Shown piece after piece: positions 63,739 to 64,000 of a stretch of DNA of 64,000 bases. The notes under the pieces are model-generated. The model was not told where the DNA came from and searched no databases. It worked only from the letters and a program-made list of their open reading frames with translations. The stretch's first letter is position 1; every line of letters starts with the position of its first letter. Source of the DNA: Limnospira fusiformis SAG 85.79 (lineage in GTDB: Bacteria; Cyanobacteriota; Cyanobacteriia; Cyanobacteriales; Microcoleaceae); the NCBI RefSeq assembly GCF_012516315.1, contig NZ_CP051185.1, positions 4,345,363-4,409,362 on the forward strand, given 5' to 3'. The translations under genes were made by a program, and so were the position numbers.

Positions 63739-64000
63739 ATGATTATTTTGATTGTCGGACATCTCCTCGCTATTTGTATTGGTTTGAGTCTGGGTTTAAT
63801 TGGGGGCGGAGGGTCAATTCTAGCCGTTCCGGTTCTCGTTTATATTATGGGAATAGGGACTAGAGAAGCGATCGCCATGAGTCTAGCCATTGTCGGTTCA
63901 GTCAGTTTGCTGGGGATGTTACCCCATTGGCGGCGTGGAAACGTGAATTTTAAGACTTTTGCAGTTTTTACCCCAACAGCCATGGTAGGGGCTTATTTTG
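63739..64000 (+). CDS. TauE/SafE-family sulfite exporter, 3' partial
   Basis: The first 87 residues of a membrane protein cut by the window end. The opening (MIILIVGHLLAICIGLSLG, GLIGGGGSILAVPVLVYI, REAIAMSLAIVGSVSLLG) is the TauE/SafE family N-terminus. Such proteins move sulfite or other sulfur compounds out of the cell. Preceded by the persulfide-dioxygenase-like gene on the same strand. Confidence 0.88.
   Translation, partial: MIILIVGHLLAICIGLSLGLIGGGGSILAVPVLVYIMGIGTREAIAMSLAIVGSVSLLGMLPHWRRGNVNFKTFAVFTPTAMVGAYF

Overview
The window is chromosomal DNA from a filamentous cyanobacterium, most likely Arthrospira/Limnospira or a close relative. Support: frequent HIP1 octamers (GCGATCGC), chlP, a tocopherol cyclase homologue, cyanobacterial Hfq next to dapF, small proteins of cyanobacterial type (DUF3285-like, DUF2555-like), PEP-CTERM and DUF29 genes, and AT-rich 7-bp minisatellites. 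The genus is inferred from style and repeat content, not from a database match.

Layout. 1-4.9 kb: hybrid histidine kinase (5' cut by the window), an LpxB-related protein, galE, a zinc-ribbon membrane protein and a fasciclin protein. 4.9-7.7 kb: three 680-bp tandem copies of a DUF29 gene and a 73-bp minisatellite, bracketed by an intact MBL-fold gene and a duplicated piece of its 3' end. 8.5-10.5 kb: compact housekeeping run (trpG, dgkA, ybeY, DUF3285-like). 11.1-25.8 kb: a caspase-like peptidase, five tandem TPR or TPR-CHAT genes built from near-identical 120-bp repeats, and a P-loop ATPase. 25.9-27.6 kb: a solo tnpB and a tRNA-Arg(CCU) split by a group I intron. 27.9-36.1 kb: tocopherol cyclase, a flavin oxidoreductase, cysE, chlP, coaBC, a DUF2555-like gene, a tnpB relic and an esterase. 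36.4-38.2 kb: a DUF262-HEPN pair, a probable defence or toxin module. 38.3-45 kb: RTX-GDSL esterase, a second decayed tnpB, a transketolase-like enzyme, a PEP-CTERM protein, folB and tRNA-Arg(CCG). 45-48.4 kb: remnants of toxin-antitoxin and restriction genes (higA with a truncated higB, half an hsdS, the C-terminal half of a YhcG-type nuclease) and a Na/Pi transporter. 48.6-56.6 kb: nested mobile DNA (tandem IS630 copies, an IS4 fragment, a group II intron 3' end inside a glutaminase fragment, an inverted pair of a second IS630-type element) that has broken a sensor gene. 57-64 kb: hfq, dapF, a nuclease-like protein, ilvE, speE, small conserved proteins, a persulfide-dioxygenase-like gene and a TauE/SafE gene running off the end.

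The strongest candidate for something new is the 12.4-24.4 kb TPR-CHAT locus. The effector (CHAT) halves are almost identical between copies. The repeat halves differ in unit number and in a fixed set of about a dozen positions per 40-residue unit, and two genes lacking CHAT sit between the full-length ones like donor cassettes. Together with the upstream caspase-like gene and the convergent P-loop ATPase this suggests a diversifying, protease-based recognition system. That is inference; the repeat structure itself is read directly from the sequence.
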